64,000 bases of DNA, from contig CP154955.1 in assembly GCA_039621445.1 (NCBI GenBank), forward strand, positions 41,052,426 through 41,116,425. Reading direction: 5' to 3'. The notes below the pieces were generated by a model. The model was not told where the DNA came from. It did no database searches and saw only the letters and a list, made by a program, of their open reading frames with translations. Source of the DNA: Euglena gracilis. Its lineage: Eukaryota > Euglenida > Euglenophyceae > Euglenales. Position 1 is the first letter of the stretch. Every line of letters starts with the position of its first letter. Shown piece by piece: positions 61,073 through 64,000 of the stretch. A program made the translations under genes and the position numbers.

Positions 61073-62103
61073 CAGGGCGGTCCATAAGAGACGGGGTTTT
61101 TTTTTTAGTTAAGGACCGCCCCCTTGAGGACCCCCCCCCCCCCACCCCCAATTTTTGGACCCGAAAATATTTTCCGGCGCCGGGTGTTTTTTTGACTCAT
61201 TTTGGGACCTTATATGGGAGGTCCCCCCAAAAACCCCTCAAACCCCCATTTTTTCACACTTTCCAAAAATTCAACATTTTCTCAACAATTCATTTTTGAG
61301 AGTTTTTTGAAGCAAGAACAGCCATTGAAAATCCAAAAAAACTTCCAAGAGAAAAATTGTCAGTAAATTTCTGATTGTGCCAAATTTTGGTCCACTTTTT
61401 TTGACCTTTGTTATTTTCCACCCCCCTTCTAAAAACCTACCTCTCCCCTCTTCCCCTGGAAGTTGGCAACCAGCCCAAACAATCACTTAGTCATTGACCA
61501 ACCCCCAAATTTGACTCCAAAAAATTACCAAAAATGTTGTGCAAGGTTGCAGCAAAAGACGTAAAATTGTCAAAGTTGGCCAAAATTTGGTCAAATTTCT
61601 TTGGCCAAATTTTTGGCCATTTTGGGCCATGTCGGTTAACTCTTGGACCCCAAAAATTTTTGACCTATTTTGGGACCCGAAAAGGGGATGCCCCCCAAAA
61701 ACCCCCCAAACCCCATTTTTTTCACACCTTCCAAATTTTCAACATTTCTCAAAATTTTGCTTTTGAGAGGTTTTTGAAGCAAAAAAAAATGCCATTGAAA
61801 ATCCAAAAAATTTCCAAAGAGAAAAACTCTCAGTAAAATTTGAATGCTCCAAAATTTGGTCCCATTTTTTTGACCTGCATTTTTTTGATCCCCCTCCTAA
61901 TAACTAACAATTTTCAACCCTAAAATTTTGGAGATTTTTTTGGGGGAAAATGTGGTTTTCCATCAAAAAATTTGGGTTCAATATCTATCAATATTTTGGG
62001 TTCATTTTTCAAAGTAATTTTCAAAAAATTCCCCCGGCCAAAATCCTTATTTTTTGGTTGAAGTGTCGGGACAGGATTTTTTTTTTGCTTAAGGACCGCC
62101 CTG
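61073..62103. mobile_element. MITE-like element, family CAGGGCGGTCCTTAAG, copy 1
   Basis: A 1031 bp element with ends CAGGGCGGTCCATAAG and CTTAAGGACCGCCCTG. The 8 bp duplication GGGGAGAG is perfect (61065-61072 and 62104-62111). The interior holds two copies of a TTTTTGACC...GGTCCCCCCAAAAACC block, also found at 53.7 kb. No transposase ORF seen. Confidence 0.92.
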
Positions 62104-62111
62104 GGGGAGAG

Positions 62112-62795
62112 AGGTGCAGTGACTGACTGATTTTCCAAGAAAGTGGTGGAAGAGTGGAAATGACCCCCCCCCCTCGGGGGTGGAGCCCCCCCCTCGGGGG
62201 TGGAGGGTCAAAAAAATTGTTTGGTCCAGACCCCCCACCAGCCAGGGGGCACTCTGACTGCATCCAGGGGATGAAGTGAGCATTGGCTTTGTAGAGGGGG
62301 GTCCAATCACCTCCCCAGGGGGCCGGGGGGCAAGCACCTCTGATGATGCTGGGCGATGCCGGATTTTTGGAGACCAGAGGTGGGGTTCCGATGCAGGGCG
62401 ATGCTGGCATTTTTTTGTATATTTTGAAGAATCAGACTCATTTTTAGGATAATTTTCCCACAAATCTTCAATGTTGCACCCGTCTTGGCCATTTTGGACT
62501 AATTTTTGCAATTTTCGGAGCTATTTTGCATTGATTTGGGCAATATATTGGGCTAATTTGGGTCATATGAGCACGTTCATGGCATTTTTGGCCATTTTAT
62601 GCCATTTTGGTGATTTTGGATTATTTTTCACAATCTTTTGTCGATATTGTTGGTGTTTTTGGGCTTTTTAGGTTATTTCCAGCCATTTTAGGTCATTTTG
62701 GTTGCTTTTGGGGGCTTTTTTTGGTGTCATTTTTGGGCTGTTGTGGTTATTTTTGGACTTTTTGAGTCATTTTGGCTAGGTTGGGAGCAAATGGA
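62112..62795. other. Non-coding repeats
   Basis: A partial member of the CAGGGTATTAAGTGAG family at about 62276-62330 (GAAGTGAGCATTGGCTTTGTAG) followed by TTTTGGCCATTTT repeats to about 62770. No gene. Confidence 0.45.
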
Positions 62796-63065
62796 TCCGA
62801 CATTGGGCAAGATGCAGTGTTTGTGGATACTGGACAAGATGCAGACGCTGGACAAGATGCAGATATTGGACAAGATGCAGTGGATGCGGGCATTGGACAA
62901 GATGCAGATACTGGACAAGATGCAGATGCTGCACAAGATGCAGATATTGGACAAGATGTGTATGCTGAACAAGATGCAGATACTGAACAAGATGGAGTGG
63001 AAGCAGATATTGGACAAGATGCAATGAATGCAGATACTGGACAAGATGCAATTAATACAGAAATT
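62796..63065 (+). repeat. 18 bp minisatellite GGACAAGATGCAGATATT
   Basis: About fourteen diverged copies of an 18 bp unit. As 18 is divisible by three, frames stay open in several phases, for example repeating DIGQDA or LDKMQI. No exon signals or known domain support translation. Confidence 0.85.
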
Positions 63066-63349
63066 GGATGAGTGTGGATGCAGATTCTGAATTGGCCAAC
63101 TAGTTTTAAGGAATCAGGGGAGATGCTTGTTGCCAATGGTCTGAAATTGGTTTTGGCTGACCAAGGTGGTCTTAAAGGGGCCCAAAGTAGTTAAAAGTGG
63201 ACAGAAAGCAATTGGTAGCCGTAGTAGTAGTGGTAGCTGCAAGCCAAAAGCGGCCAAAGGTGGGTGAAATTGGGCAAATGGCCAAAAGTGGCCAAGAGTT
63301 GCCAAAAGTTGTTCAAGTGGGTAAATGATCAAAAGTGGACAATGGTGGA

Positions 63350-63668
63350 CAGGGCGGTCCTTAAGGGATAGGAAAGTTGTTGTTTTTTATTTCTTTAAGG
63401 ACCGCCCCCCCTTTCGGCCAAAGGGCCGGCTAAGGGCCAGACTGGGACTTGAACGGGGGCAAAAATTAAACAGTCAAAAAACAGAGTTGTTGATGATTTG
63501 GGTGGATGGAGGATGGTCCAAGGGTGCCAGGAATCAATTTTTTTCCTGATGTCGACCTGTTCTCACTGAAAAATGCCAAAATTTCTTGCCCATTTTCCTG
63601 TCTATTTTTCACTGAGTGTGCTGGGACAGCGGAGTTTGTTTTTTTTTATTTGCTTAAGGACCGCCCTG
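63350..63668. mobile_element. MITE, family CAGGGCGGTCCTTAAG, copy 2
   Basis: A 319 bp element with ends CAGGGCGGTCCTTAAG and CTTAAGGACCGCCCTG. The 8 bp duplication ATGGTGGA is perfect (63342-63349 and 63669-63676). It contains a second TTAAGGACCGCCCCCC motif near its left end. Confidence 0.95.
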
Positions 63669-64000
63669 ATGGTGGATGGAGTGGATGCAGACATTGTACT
63701 GGATGCTCTGGATGCAGGTATTTGAGTGAATGCAAGTACAAGAGGTACACCTTTGAGGGCTTGAAATGCGATGCTAGGCGATGCTGGGCCCAAGGGCACG
63801 GCCGACCAGAGGTGTTTGCCTCAGGGGGCAGGGGGGGCTCCCGAACCACCCTTCCCCCCTCCCCTCCCCCGGAAAAGGTCAACTTTTTCCAGCTTTTTGC
63901 ACCGAAAATTTTGGCATTTTTTTGATGACACAATCTTTGCCCAACAAGTGGCATTTTTGGCCATTTTGGAAGGCAACCTTTTTGGGCCTTGCCCTGGGGC

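Noticed and set aside
62772-63071. Repeat protein encoded by the 18 bp minisatellite
   Set aside because: Several frames are equally open and no exon signals flank it.

Overview
The window looks like nuclear DNA of a euglenid protist (Euglena type). The evidence is its introns. Several coding exons can only be joined correctly by removing introns that lack GT-AG borders. Those introns instead carry CAG at +4 to +6 and a complementary CTG at -8 to -6, so the intron ends can pair; this is the published signature of euglenid 'nonconventional' introns. Conventional GT-AG introns, several only 32-63 nt long, occur in the same genes. Genes are sparse, split into small exons and embedded in repeats with G/C runs of 8-22 nt. 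All recognised host exons are on the + strand. I saw no tRNA, rRNA, CRISPR array or prokaryote-like operon.

Layout. 1-1.4 kb: a hairpin and a 1.2 kb terminal-inverted-repeat element. 1.4-4.9 kb: a broken non-LTR-type reverse transcriptase (RT) remnant, interrupted by a palindromic minisatellite island and by a 253 bp transposon. 4.9-6.2 kb: the 3' exons of a gene ending in a PHD-like zinc finger. 6.2-17.8 kb: mostly dispersed repeats, with two weak exon candidates. 17.8-24.3 kb, probably to 29.6 kb: a gene with two RRM RNA-binding domains. 29.7-37.8 kb: nested small transposons and no clear gene. 37.9-53.1 kb: a MORN-repeat gene whose exons give exact 23-residue repeats after splicing, with one 9.3 kb intron filled by a repeat array in both orientations. 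55.4-60.7 kb: exons of an unrecognised protein, possibly the 3' part of the MORN gene. 60.7-64 kb: transposons and an 18 bp minisatellite.

Main result. The window holds many short elements that begin with CAG (or a variant), end with CTG (or a variant) and are flanked by 8 bp target-site duplications (TSDs), as in hAT-like MITEs. They belong to about ten unrelated sequence families. At least five interrupt coding sequence, and removing the element plus one TSD copy restores the product or its frame. In a nonconventional intron, 3 nt precede CAG and 5 nt follow CTG, which together equal one 8 bp TSD. Introns in the MORN and RRM genes with no recognisable transposon still keep 6 of 8 matching TSD positions. 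The window therefore seems to show nonconventional introns at successive ages, from fresh transposon insertion to old intron.
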